Shown here in pieces: positions 1 through 7,806 of a stretch of 64,000 nt of DNA. Source of the DNA: Peribacillus folii. Its GTDB lineage: Bacteria > Bacillota > Bacilli > Bacillales > DSM-1321. Both the position numbers and the translations under genes were made by a program. The DNA is taken from the NCBI RefSeq assembly GCF_030271255.1, contig NZ_JASJOM010000003.1, forward strand, positions 1 to 64,000, given 5' to 3'. Under the pieces are notes generated by a model, which did no database searches, was not told the origin of the DNA, and was given only the letters and a program-made list of their open reading frames with translations. How positions within the stretch are numbered: the first letter of the stretch is position 1; each line of letters begins with the position of its first letter.

Positions 1-145
1 ATGTTTTATTTTTGAATCTATTATATTTAACTAACATTCATGAAGACATATGCTTTAGAATTACATACGTTGTATACTCTACTCTATGTGTGTAGAATTT
101 TCGCAGTTGGATAGTAGAGAATGTGTAGGTTAAATTTAAATTAAG

Positions 146-174
146 TTGTCAAACCAACACTATTCTACTATAAT
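146..174 (+). promoter_or_regulatory. Sigma-A promoter of the orphan gene at 207
   Basis: A -35 element TTGTCA (146-151) and a perfect -10 TATAAT (169-174) are separated by 17 bases. The start codon lies 33 bases further on, behind a strong ribosome binding site (aggaggt, 194-200). Spacing and both boxes fit the vegetative consensus. Confidence 0.65.
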
Positions 175-206
175 ATTAATATTGTTGATAAATAGGAGGT
201 AGGTAA

Positions 207-923
207 ATGTACAATGAGTTCAAGCATATACATAACGATTTAACGGTGATATTTTGTACAGATACAATAGCAAAAAAGGATGTTAAGGTTTATATTGATA
301 CTAACATTTTCCATTATATCAATACATTTGACATAGAATGGAAAAGTTGGTCAAGTCCAAAGGTTAATGGTACTGTAGAAAAATTTATCGGTGGCACAGA
401 TAGAAAGACTGGAAAAGCTATTCGTCTTAGAAAAGTAATTGGTGATTACTTATTTGGAAGAGGAAAACAATACACAACAATCAATAAAAATTATTGTGAC
501 TTAAGACAATGTAATATTTTCGCTTTTAAAAAAGGAACATTAAAAAATCCATTAGTACAAGAAAAAATTGAAGCCATGAGAAAAAAATTATCAGAAATTA
601 GTAAAAAAGAGGACAAAGCTACTACTGTGAATAGTAACTCTGTCCAAATAATTGAGTATGGTGAAATCATACTTATCTTAGACAATGAAAAAGTTGTTAG
701 CGAATTAAAGAAAAGATTTTTAAATGTGATTTTGGTTAAGTATAATGATCAAATTAGTAAAGAAGAGGGCAAAGCTACTACTGTGAATAGTAACTCTGTC
801 CAAATAATTGAATATGGTGAAATCATACTTATCTTAGACAATGAGAAAGTTGTTAGCGAATTAAAGAAAAGATACTTACACGTTATTTTGGATAAGTATC
901 ATACTCAATTAACTCTAGTATAA
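207..923 (+). CDS. Unknown protein with an internal tandem duplication
   Basis: A 238-residue protein that I do not recognise as a whole. Residues about 55-110 (GGTDRKTGKAIRLRKVIGDY, then a DLRQCNI stretch) faintly resemble the fold around HNH/AP2-type phage proteins, where an arginine-rich strand is followed by a D-x-R-x-x-N motif, but the catalytic histidines are absent, so this is only a hint. Residues about 130-181 and 182-233 are two nearly identical copies of one 52-residue unit (KATTVNSNSVQIIEYGE). There is no signal peptide or membrane segment. It has its own promoter and ribosome binding site, is much richer in AT than the chromosome further right, and lies in the same accessory stretch as the integrase gene. 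It probably arrived by transfer. Confidence 0.6.
   Translation: MYNEFKHIHNDLTVIFCTDTIAKKDVKVYIDTNIFHYINTFDIEWKSWSSPKVNGTVEKFIGGTDRKTGKAIRLRKVIGDYLFGRGKQYTTINKNYCDLRQCNIFAFKKGTLKNPLVQEKIEAMRKKLSEISKKEDKATTVNSNSVQIIEYGEIILILDNEKVVSELKKRFLNVILVKYNDQISKEEGKATTVNSNSVQIIEYGEIILILDNEKVVSELKKRYLHVILDKYHTQLTLV
595..906 (+). repeat. In-frame 156-bp tandem duplication inside the orphan gene
   Basis: Copy one is 595-750 and copy two 751-906. The first 122 or so bases of the two copies differ at only about four positions; the last 34 bases diverge more. The period of 156 bases is exactly 52 codons, so the frame is kept. The near identity indicates a recent duplication. Confidence 0.9.
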
Positions 924-1197
924 GAGGTAGAGCTTCTCTGTCAATATTAATTTCTCTACTCCATTCATACGGATCTCTACATCGTATAATTTCAAAGGAC
1001 AATAGCGGTTTTTTTTCTGTTACTTTTGTGTTTTAAACATTATAAAAGTCTTTGAATTTGTTGGGAATTATGGATGTTTTTTTGGGGGTACTCTATGCTA
1101 TTTAAATCATTTGGGAATATCCAAATTTGTGTTTAAAGGATATTTATATAATGAACATACCTTAATTTGTGTGTATGAAATACACCATAAAAATATT

Positions 1198-1233
1198 AGA
1201 GCCAGTGGGGCTTATTCCTCACTGGCTCTTTAA
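1198..1233. terminator. Strong hairpin terminator
   Basis: AGAGCCAGTGGGG (1198-1210) pairs with CCTCACTGGCTCT (1217-1229) with one G-T pair, leaving a six-base loop, followed by TTAA. It lies between the orphan gene and the minus-strand gene at 1349; the T-run is short, so efficiency is uncertain. Confidence 0.6.
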
Positions 1234-1289
1234 CTTAGAAATTCAAATTGCATTACAGGAAACCCTTCACAAACAAAGTGTGAAATTTT

Positions 1290-1311
1290 TGGTCACTAAT
1301 GCGGTCACTAA
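1290..1311. repeat. Paired GGTCACTA repeats, possible integrase arm sites
   Basis: GGTCACTA occurs at 1291-1298 and 1303-1310, a pitch of 12 bases. A similar pair in the opposite orientation (TGACCA at 3137 and 3149, also 12 bases apart) lies just past the integrase gene. Integrases with an N-terminal arm-binding domain bind short direct repeats near the att core, so these could be such sites; this is inference. Confidence 0.4.
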
Positions 1312-1348
1312 ATGCCACAAATCACACGAAGTACTCCTTACCCTCTAA

Positions 1349-1852
1349 CTATTCCTTCTGCCGAATCCTTTCCAAAATTGCCATCACATCATCAGGCTTA
1401 TAAAATTCAATTGAGGATACGCCTTTTTCAAATACAATAGATTCTGCATCCACGAGCAAAACATAACGCCTATTAATTTTCCCTAAATGAACATTCTCCC
1501 CGAAATCAGAAAGCAATCCTTTCACAGAAGTATTGCCGATTGTCATCCGCCTCTTTGCATCAGGTGTATGTTCAACGATTTGTGCTGTGGCTTCAATCAC
1601 TTGATGTGTGTCAAGACGTTCTTGAATCTCACGCTTTTCACTCGCTTCCCAAACTTCCATTGCCTGTTCAAATTGTTGTAGTTCTTCGCTGTTATCAGCG
1701 AATGTTTCGTGAACATGTTCCTGCACCATATTCATGACTTGTGCTTTCATAATTTCGGGCATGGATTCACCATAATCAACGAATTTCAAGAAGTCTTCGA
1801 AGTAGCGGGCATGTGAGGCTTGATGGATTTTTAGCTCTCCAGGTTCAATCAT
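1349..1852 (-). CDS. Unknown protein of an accessory element
   Basis: A 167-residue acidic protein that I cannot assign. The N-terminal two thirds is helical and rich in Glu/Gln, possibly coiled coil; the C-terminal third (GKINRRYVLLVDAESIVF, then SSIEFYKPDDVMAIL) looks like a small beta-strand domain followed by a helix, reminiscent of bacterial PH-like folds. No signal peptide is seen. The chosen ATG has no clear ribosome binding site, and the frame stays open for twelve more codons upstream (to a CTG after a stop at about 1889-1891), so the true start may be upstream or the gene may be cut at its 5' end. It is divergent from the integrase gene and probably belongs to the same element. Confidence 0.5.
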   Translation of the reverse strand: MIEPGELKIHQASHARYFEDFLKFVDYGESMPEIMKAQVMNMVQEHVHETFADNSEELQQFEQAMEVWEASEKREIQERLDTHQVIEATAQIVEHTPDAKRRMTIGNTSVKGLLSDFGENVHLGKINRRYVLLVDAESIVFEKGVSSIEFYKPDDVMAILERIRQKE

Positions 1853-2008
1853 TCCATCTATCTGGCATGTAGGAATATTGAAAGGCAGTTATTAAGAAGA
1901 ATGGTTGCAAGCTTGGATTGTAGTTCTGTTAAATTCTTATAGGATTATATAAAATACTACTAAGGGTAACTCTATTGGCTGTTGGGAAATCTAGGAGGTC
2001 TTTTAACA

Positions 2009-3124
2009 GTGAAAGGCAGTATCAAGAAAGACAAGAAAACAAGTAAGTATTTTTATGTAATCGATATGGGGGTTGACCCATTAACAGGAAAACGAACACA
2101 GAAAAGGAAAAGGGGGTTCAATAGTAAGAAGGAAGCGGAGCATGCTCTTAGTGAGTTTCTAAATGATGTTAGACTGGGTAACTATGTTGAACCAGTTAAA
2201 ATGACACTAGGTGATTTCATTCAAGACTGGTTAAAGGAAATGAAACTGAATGTAGCGGTTAGTACCTATCAAAATTACATTAGCTTTAATAAGTGCCATA
2301 TCAATCCCAGACTAGGTCATTTTAGAATGCAAAAAATTGAACCTTTGATAGTCCAAAGATTTATTTATGATTTGGTAGAAGAAACTGCTTTAAGTTCTAA
2401 TACGATTAAAAAAATTACTGATATGTTAAAGGTTGTTTTTAGAAAGGCTGTTAGTTTAAAGCTTATAAATGAAAATCCAGTTTTAAAGGTGACATTGCCT
2501 AAGAGAAATAATCTTGAAATGACCGCTTGGGATACTGAACAAGTGGAATACTTCATACAGCACTCAAAAAAGCATCGGTTTTATACGGTCTTTTTAATTG
2601 CTCTATTAACTGGCATGAGAAAAGGTGAAATAACGGGATTGCGTTGGAAGGATATTGATTTTGAACAAAAAATCATTTATATCAGACAAATCTATGATAT
2701 AAACGCAAAGCAGTTCAAAATTGGGGCTAAAACGAGTGCTGGTGTCCGGTCGATTCATATCCCTGACGTGTTGATTGAACAACTAAAAAAGGAGAGACTC
2801 GTGGTCGTTGGACATAAGCTCAAGCAAGGGCAAAATTTCAACGATTATGATTTAGTTGTTTGTACCCGCTACGGTAATCCGCTCGATTCTGCAACGCTTT
2901 CCAAACGTCTTAAAGCCCAAGCGATAAAGCTAGGGTTACCTACAATCCGCTTTCATGATTTAAGACATACACATGTTACCTTGCTAATCAAACAAAATGT
3001 GAATGTAAAAGTCATTTCAGAGCGAGTTGGGCATACATCCATTCAAATTACGCTAGACAAGTATAGCCACGTGCTTCCCAGTATGCAGAAACACGTGGCT
3101 GATGTTCTTGATGATTTGTTTTAA
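2009..3124 (+). CDS. int: Site-specific tyrosine integrase (phage/ICE type)
   Basis: A 371-residue tyrosine recombinase that integrates and excises a mobile element. Residues about 1-45 (KKDKKTSKYFYVIDMGVDP, FNSKKEAEHAL) form the AP2-like arm-binding domain; about 65-150 is the SAM-like core-binding domain; the rest is the catalytic domain with the first arginine in TGMRKGEITGLRW, the HxxR box in HDLRHTHVTLL, the second histidine in GHTSIQITLDKYSHVL and the nucleophile Tyr in DKYSHVL. I chose GTG at 2009 because aggaggtc ends eight bases before it; an in-frame TTG at 1982 would lie upstream of that site. No excisionase or other phage genes follow, so this is the right-hand tip of an element extending left of the window, or a remnant. 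Confidence 0.9.
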   Translation: MKGSIKKDKKTSKYFYVIDMGVDPLTGKRTQKRKRGFNSKKEAEHALSEFLNDVRLGNYVEPVKMTLGDFIQDWLKEMKLNVAVSTYQNYISFNKCHINPRLGHFRMQKIEPLIVQRFIYDLVEETALSSNTIKKITDMLKVVFRKAVSLKLINENPVLKVTLPKRNNLEMTAWDTEQVEYFIQHSKKHRFYTVFLIALLTGMRKGEITGLRWKDIDFEQKIIYIRQIYDINAKQFKIGAKTSAGVRSIHIPDVLIEQLKKERLVVVGHKLKQGQNFNDYDLVVCTRYGNPLDSATLSKRLKAQAIKLGLPTIRFHDLRHTHVTLLIKQNVNVKVISERVGHTSIQITLDKYSHVLPSMQKHVADVLDDLF

Positions 3125-3135
3125 AATAATGAAAT

Positions 3136-3157
3136 GTGACCATACCTATGACCACTC
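3136..3157. repeat. Paired TGACCA repeats beyond the integrase gene
   Basis: TGACCA at 3137-3142 and 3149-3154 are spaced by 12 bases, in the opposite orientation to the pair near 1290. They lie between the integrase stop and the ampS stop, where an att site is expected. No longer duplicated att core was found inside the window. Confidence 0.4.
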
Positions 3158-3189
3158 AAAGTTTTACTCCTTCAAAAACCTCACTTTAC

Positions 3190-4425
3190 TTAAAACGCCC
3201 AATCTCCATTACGGAAGACAGGTTCGGAAGTGCCGTCCTGTTTGATGCCGTCGATGTTCATGTGTTCCGAGCCAATCATGAAATCGACATGTGCAAGGCT
3301 TTCATTCAGGCCATTTTCGGCAAGTTGTTCTTGACTCATGTCTTTCCCGCCTTCGATGCAGAACGCATAGGAGCTGCCGATAGCTAGGTGGTTTGATGCG
3401 TTTTCGTCGAACAGGGTATTGAAGAATAAGACATTGGATTGGGAAATGGGTGAGTTGAATGGAACCAGTGCCACTTCGCCTAGGTAGTGGGATCCTTCAT
3501 CTGTTGCAACCAATTGCTTGAGGATTTCTTCCCCTTCTTCAGCTTGTACTTCGACGATCCGTCCTTCTTTGAAGGTGACGGAGAATTTATCGATGATATT
3601 TCCGCTATAACTAAGCGGTTTCGTACTGGAAACCTTTCCATTAACACCAGTTTTTAATGGAACCGTGAATACTTCTTCGGTTGGCATGTTGGCCATGAAT
3701 TCATGTCCGTGTTGATTGACGCTTCCTGCACCGACCCAAAGGTGTTTGTCAGGCAGTTCGATGGTCAAGTCCGTTCCAGGTGCTGTGTAATGCAATTTTT
3801 GGTACCGTTTTTCATTTAGATAATCAACCTTTTCATGCAGGGTGTCGTCATGCTTTTTCCAGGCAGCGACCGGATCTTGCACATCCACGCGTACTGCTTG
3901 GAAGATGGCTTCCCATAGCTTGGCGACACGATTTCCTTCCGCTTCTTCCGGAAATACTTTGGCAGCCCAAGCCTCTGATGGTACGGCCACTATCGACCAG
4001 CTTACTTTGTCGGATTGCATATATTGGCGCCATTTTTTCAGGGCAGTGCCTGATGCTTTTTGGAAGTTTGCAATCCTTCCAGGCTGTACGCCCTTTAACA
4101 GGTCCGGGCTTGAAGAGATGACGGAAAGATAAGCAGCGCCGTTTTCGGCCAATTCAATCGTTTCTTCTGCCCGCCACTTCGGATACTCATTGAAAACCTC
4201 ATCCGGCGCCATTTCGAATTTGGTGCGTGTAACGGTATCGTCATTCCAATTGACGATGACATTTCGGGCACCGCTTTCATATGCCTTTTTTACGATAAGA
4301 CGAACAAGTTCCGCTCCTTCTAGCGTAGTGTTGACGACCAGCGTTTGATCTGGTTGGATATTAACGCCTACTTTAACGGCAAGTTCAGCGTATTTTTCTA
4401 AATTCGTTTGAAAGTCACTCATCAC
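3190..4425 (-). CDS. ampS: Aminopeptidase of peptidase family M29
   Basis: A cytoplasmic metallo-aminopeptidase (411 residues, usual family length about 410) that removes N-terminal residues from peptides. The N-terminal half (LVVNTTLEGAELVRLIVKKA, NVIVNWNDD) and the metal-binding C-terminal half (GTDLTIELPDKHLWVGAGS, NMPTEEVFT, LGEVALVPFNSPIS, HLAIGSSYAF, HVDFMIGS) are all present; in M29 enzymes the glutamates and histidines in these strands bind two metal ions. The frame starts at GTG 4425 or the adjoining ATG 4422; AAAGGGG stands 7 or 10 bases upstream. It is monocistronic and borders the accessory tip on its 3' side. The assignment is firm. Confidence 0.9.
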   Translation of the reverse strand: MMSDFQTNLEKYAELAVKVGVNIQPDQTLVVNTTLEGAELVRLIVKKAYESGARNVIVNWNDDTVTRTKFEMAPDEVFNEYPKWRAEETIELAENGAAYLSVISSSPDLLKGVQPGRIANFQKASGTALKKWRQYMQSDKVSWSIVAVPSEAWAAKVFPEEAEGNRVAKLWEAIFQAVRVDVQDPVAAWKKHDDTLHEKVDYLNEKRYQKLHYTAPGTDLTIELPDKHLWVGAGSVNQHGHEFMANMPTEEVFTVPLKTGVNGKVSSTKPLSYSGNIIDKFSVTFKEGRIVEVQAEEGEEILKQLVATDEGSHYLGEVALVPFNSPISQSNVLFFNTLFDENASNHLAIGSSYAFCIEGGKDMSQEQLAENGLNESLAHVDFMIGSEHMNIDGIKQDGTSEPVFRNGDWAF

Positions 4426-4587
4426 TTCAAAACCCCTTTTCCATTTTCTGTATTTATAATTGTGCTTATTGTCAGTAAAAAAAGAAAATTTTACGACATT
4501 CTGTGGGAAATTATGATGGTTAATCCCACAAGGGGCTCACGAAAACTGGCAGAAGTCAGATTCAATCAGCCGTTTATTGGAGCGGGA

Positions 4588-4722
4588 TCATTTTTTCAAG
4601 GCATCAGGGTCCACATCACGTTCACCATTAATTGCACTGATGAGGTTAATGGCCACTCTGGCACCATCGCCGACAGTGACCATCGTATGCACTCTTACGC
4701 CGGCCCTTGCTTTTTTGTCCTG
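4588..4722 (-). pseudogene. 3' remnant of a flavoenzyme gene (TrxB-like C-terminus)
   Basis: Reading the minus strand, a 44-codon open stretch ends at a TGA (4588-4590) and encodes QDKKARAGVRVHTMV followed by TVGDGARVAINLISAINGE. The TxGDGAxVAI segment resembles the last helix of thioredoxin-reductase-like FAD/NAD(P) enzymes (TAAGDGAxAA). A stop codon lies directly upstream in frame and no start with a ribosome binding site is present, so this looks like the tail of a decayed gene. The base composition is clearly coding-like compared with the AT-rich flanks. The family is a moderate guess. Confidence 0.4.
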
Positions 4723-4795
4723 TATCTACCTTTCATTTTATCAAAATCAGAGAAGGAAAGACTATTGAAAAGAATCGAATAATCCAAATAATCTT

Positions 4796-4827
4796 AAAAA
4801 AAGAGGGGCCCATTCGGGACCCTCTTT
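4796..4827 (-). terminator. Terminator of the dhaS gene
   Basis: AAGAGGG (4801-4807) pairs with CCCTCTT (4820-4826), with further imperfect GGCC/GG pairing inside. Read on the minus strand the stem is followed by a run of seven Ts. It lies about 20 bases past the dhaS stop. Confidence 0.75.
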
Positions 4828-4848
4828 TCTGCATAGGCGTCAAGGAAT

Positions 4849-6336
4849 TCACTTACTCAAATTGATCCAGACGCTTTTGACTTCTGAGTAGTTCTCAAGT
4901 GCATACGACCCCATTTCACGTCCTATCCCGGATTGTTTGTAGCCTCCGAATGGGGAAGCGGCGTCAAATGCATTGTAACAGTTCACCCAAACCGTACCTG
5001 CACGGAGTTTTCCGGCAACATAGTGGGCATTGGCCAAGTCACTTGTCCACAAGCCTGCGGCCAAGCCATATTCACTGGCATTAGCACGATTGATGACATC
5101 GTCCAAATCCTCGAAAGGCATTGCGGCTATGACCGGTCCGAAAATCTCTTCTTTGGCAATGGTCATTTCCTCTTCAACTCCAGCGAATATGGTAGGGGAG
5201 ACAAAGTAGCCCTGTTCCTCTGGTTTATGGCCGCCTACCAGAACTTCAGCACCTTCATTTTTCCCCTTTTCAATATATCCCATTACCCGATTCTGCTGCT
5301 CGGCGGATACGAGCGGTCCGATTTGTGTATTGGGATCAAGACCTGCGCCTTGTTTGATTTTCTTGGCGTGACTAGCCATATCGGCAACGACATTGTCATA
5401 ATGCTTCTTTTGAATATAAACCCTTGAGCCTGCACAGCATACCTGTCCTTGGTTGAACATGACGCCATTTAGGGCACCGGGGATCGCTTTCGAGAAATCC
5501 GCATCGGGAAGGATGATGTTTGGCGATTTGCCTCCAAGCTCCAATGTGACCCGTTTCAAGGAATAAGATGCGGAACGCATGATCAATTTTCCAACCTCGG
5601 TCGATCCGGTAAAGGCAATTTTATTTACCAGAGGATGGTCGACAAGTGCTTGTCCGGCTGTTTCCCCAAAACCGGGAACGATATTGACGACTCCATCCGG
5701 GAACCCCGCTTCAGTGAACAGTTCAGCCAAGTAAAGGGCGGAGAGCGGTGTTTGCTCGGCTGGCTTCAAGACGACCGTACAGCCGGTAGCCAGTGCTGCC
5801 CCAAGCTTCCACATCGCCATCAAAAGCGGGAAGTTCCAAGGGATGATCTGGCCCACGACACCGACGGGCTCATGCTTCGTGTAATTAAAGTAGTTTCCGC
5901 TTACGGGAATGGTCTGACCGACAATCTTGGTGGACCAACCGGCGAAATATCTCATATGTTCAATCGCCAAAGGAATGTCAGCATTGGTGGTTTCACTGAT
6001 TGGCTTCCCATTATCCAATGTTTCCAGTTGGGCGAGCTCGGTTTTATTTTCTTCCATTAGATCTGCTAGTTTATACATAAGCCTGCTGCGGGTGGCTGCG
6101 CTCATCCTTGACCAAGGACCTTCGTCGAATGCCTTGCGCGCAGCTTTGACGGCTAAATCAATGTCTTCTTTATCTGCTTCATATACATCGGCAAGTTTTT
6201 GGCCTGTGGCAGGATTTGGCGTGGAGAAGGTTTTTTTTGAAGCACTTTCTACAAACTGGCCATTAATATAGAGCTTTTTTGGCCCTGTTAAAAATTTTTG
6301 CAGCTTTCCACTTACTTCTAACGTTAGATTTGTCAT
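4849..6336 (-). CDS. dhaS: NAD(P)-dependent aldehyde dehydrogenase, DhaS-like
   Basis: Oxidises aldehydes to carboxylic acids with NAD(P)+. At 495 residues it has the length of B. subtilis DhaS and matches it along its whole length by eye: PNPATGQKLADVYEA near residue 45, the cofactor region IIPWNFPLLMAMWKLG, the FTGSTEVGK nucleotide loop, the general base in TLELGGKSPN (about 268) and the catalytic cysteine in FNQGQVCCAGSR (about 302), then EEIFGPV and SPFGGYKQSG. The start has an optimal AGGAGGG nine bases upstream. It stands alone between terminators. The physiological substrate is not shown by the sequence. Confidence 0.9.
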   Translation of the reverse strand: MTNLTLEVSGKLQKFLTGPKKLYINGQFVESASKKTFSTPNPATGQKLADVYEADKEDIDLAVKAARKAFDEGPWSRMSAATRSRLMYKLADLMEENKTELAQLETLDNGKPISETTNADIPLAIEHMRYFAGWSTKIVGQTIPVSGNYFNYTKHEPVGVVGQIIPWNFPLLMAMWKLGAALATGCTVVLKPAEQTPLSALYLAELFTEAGFPDGVVNIVPGFGETAGQALVDHPLVNKIAFTGSTEVGKLIMRSASYSLKRVTLELGGKSPNIILPDADFSKAIPGALNGVMFNQGQVCCAGSRVYIQKKHYDNVVADMASHAKKIKQGAGLDPNTQIGPLVSAEQQNRVMGYIEKGKNEGAEVLVGGHKPEEQGYFVSPTIFAGVEEEMTIAKEEIFGPVIAAMPFEDLDDVINRANASEYGLAAGLWTSDLANAHYVAGKLRAGTVWVNCYNAFDAASPFGGYKQSGIGREMGSYALENYSEVKSVWINLSK

Positions 6337-6463
6337 TAATTACCCTCCTGAATTTGATTTCTTGGGCAAAGCATGATGACTTCTTGTTAACGCTATGATA
6401 TATGCCAATTATTATCATAAAGGAAAAAGAAGGAATATTCAAACTTTATGTCGCGAAACTTTT

Positions 6464-6491
6464 TTGTCATGACAAGTGTATTTACTATAGC
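6464..6491 (+). promoter_or_regulatory. Putative promoter and palindromic operator of naiP
   Basis: TTGTCA (6464-6469) and TATAGC (6486-6491) are 16 bases apart. The -35 box is half of a perfect 12-bp palindrome, TTGTCATGACAA (6464-6475), so a dimeric repressor bound there would block the polymerase. NiaR, the niacin-responsive repressor that controls niacin uptake genes in Bacilli, is a candidate; this is inference. Confidence 0.4.
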
Positions 6492-6564
6492 TAAAAAGAA
6501 AGTTAATAGGTAAAATGAAAAAGGATAAAATAATAGAAGATCTAACGGTGTTCAGGAGGATTAT

Positions 6565-7770
6565 ATGGGAAATGATGCGAAAACGATCTCGCAGCGGAAA
6601 TTGCTTGGCGTTGCGGGGCTTGGTTGGATGTTTGATGCACTTGATGTCGGTATGCTTTCCTTCATCATTGTAGCCTTGAAGCAGGAATGGAGCTTGACCA
6701 GTGAACAGGTTGGCTGGATTGGAAGCATAAATTCCATCGGGATGGCTGTAGGGGCCGTTTTCTTTGGGATGATGGCCGATAGGGTCGGTAGGAAGAATGT
6801 CTTTATCATAACATTATTATTGTTTTCAATCGCAAGTGGTTTGTCTGCAGCAGTCAGTACACTCAGCTTGTTCTTGATTTTGCGATTTTTGATTGGAATG
6901 GGGTTAGGCGGGGAGCTCCCGGTGGCTTCGACATTGGTATCGGAAAGTGTTGAAGCAAGTAAGCGGGGGAGGATCGTCGTCCTGCTTGAAAGCTTTTGGG
7001 CGGTTGGCTGGATATTGGCGGCACTCATTTCCTTTTTCATCATTCCGGCCTATGGCTGGAGGGTTGCCCTGCTGTTAAGTGCCGCTCCTGCTTTATATGC
7101 CCTGTATTTGCGCTTGAAACTGCCGGATTCACCAAAATATAACGAGCTTGAAAAGAAGGCGAGGCCATCTGTATTCAGTAATGTAAAAGTTGTCTGGAAA
7201 AGGGAATATCTGCGCCAGACAGTCGTATTGTGGGTTTTGTGGTTTTGTGTGGTCTTTTCGTATTATGGAATGTTCTTGTGGCTGCCGAGTGTCATGGTCC
7301 TTAAGGGCTTCAGTATGATCCAAAGCTTTGAATATGTGTTGATCATGACACTTGCACAGCTTCCTGGCTATTTTTCAGCAGCGTGGCTGATAGAAAAGGC
7401 AGGACGTAAATTCGTCCTGATCACTTACTTGATCGGTACGGCCCTCAGTGCTTATTTCTTTGGCTCGGCTGAGGGGTTAGCTCTCCTAATCACATCAGGT
7501 ATGTTTCTGTCATTCTTTAATCTGGGGGCATGGGGGGCGCTTTATGCATACTCACCTGAGCAGTATCCAACCGCGGTTCGTGGTACAGGCACTGGGCTGG
7601 CGGCAGGCATCGGCAGGATAGGCGGTGTACTCGGGCCATTGCTTGTCGGATATTTGGTTGCTTCAAGCACACCGATTTCCACGATTTTCACGATCTTTAC
7701 AATCGCCATTCTCGTGGGCGCCATTGCGGTGGCCTTCGGAAAAGAAACGAAGAATACCGTTTTGACTTAA
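6565..7770 (+). CDS. naiP: MFS transporter, NaiP-like niacin uptake
   Basis: A 401-residue major facilitator with about twelve membrane segments. It strongly resembles B. subtilis NaiP/YceI (GWMFDALDVGMLSFII at residue 20, the GMMADRVGRKNVF A-motif around residue 73, RFLIGMGLGGELPVAST around 112, RGRIVVLLESFWAVGW). This group belongs to the sugar/aromatic-acid type MFS symporters, and NaiP imports nicotinate or nicotinamide by proton symport. The start follows aggagga by four bases. It is a single gene between its own palindromic promoter and a convergent terminator. Substrate is by analogy; an aromatic acid transporter is the alternative. Confidence 0.75.
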   Translation: MGNDAKTISQRKLLGVAGLGWMFDALDVGMLSFIIVALKQEWSLTSEQVGWIGSINSIGMAVGAVFFGMMADRVGRKNVFIITLLLFSIASGLSAAVSTLSLFLILRFLIGMGLGGELPVASTLVSESVEASKRGRIVVLLESFWAVGWILAALISFFIIPAYGWRVALLLSAAPALYALYLRLKLPDSPKYNELEKKARPSVFSNVKVVWKREYLRQTVVLWVLWFCVVFSYYGMFLWLPSVMVLKGFSMIQSFEYVLIMTLAQLPGYFSAAWLIEKAGRKFVLITYLIGTALSAYFFGSAEGLALLITSGMFLSFFNLGAWGALYAYSPEQYPTAVRGTGTGLAAGIGRIGGVLGPLLVGYLVASSTPISTIFTIFTIAILVGAIAVAFGKETKNTVLT

Positions 7771-7775
7771 AGATG

Positions 7776-7803
7776 GAGGGGACTGAATTTCAGTCCCCTC
7801 TTT
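7776..7803. terminator. Bidirectional terminator between naiP and thiE
   Basis: A perfect 12-base inverted repeat, GAGGGGACTGAA (7776-7787) and TTCAGTCCCCTC (7789-7800), followed by TTT on the plus strand. It serves the convergent naiP and thiamin operons. Confidence 0.85.
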
Positions 7804-7806
7804 GGG

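Larger units (their letters stand above)
924..1348. other. AT-rich gap with terminator and repeats
   Basis: No gene is visible in this 425-base stretch. It holds the hairpin at 1198-1233 and the paired GGTCACTA repeats at 1291-1310, both described separately. The rest is AT-rich with short T runs and nothing recognisable. Confidence 0.6.

Noticed and set aside
1853-1888. Upstream extension of the minus-strand gene at 1349 from a CTG codon
   Set aside because: The frame is open but CTG starts are rare and no ribosome binding site is visible; the ATG at 1852 was kept with a note.
1880-2020. Ten-base direct repeat GAAAGGCAGT at 1880 and 2011 as an att core
   Set aside because: Too short, and the second copy lies inside the integrase coding sequence; likely chance.
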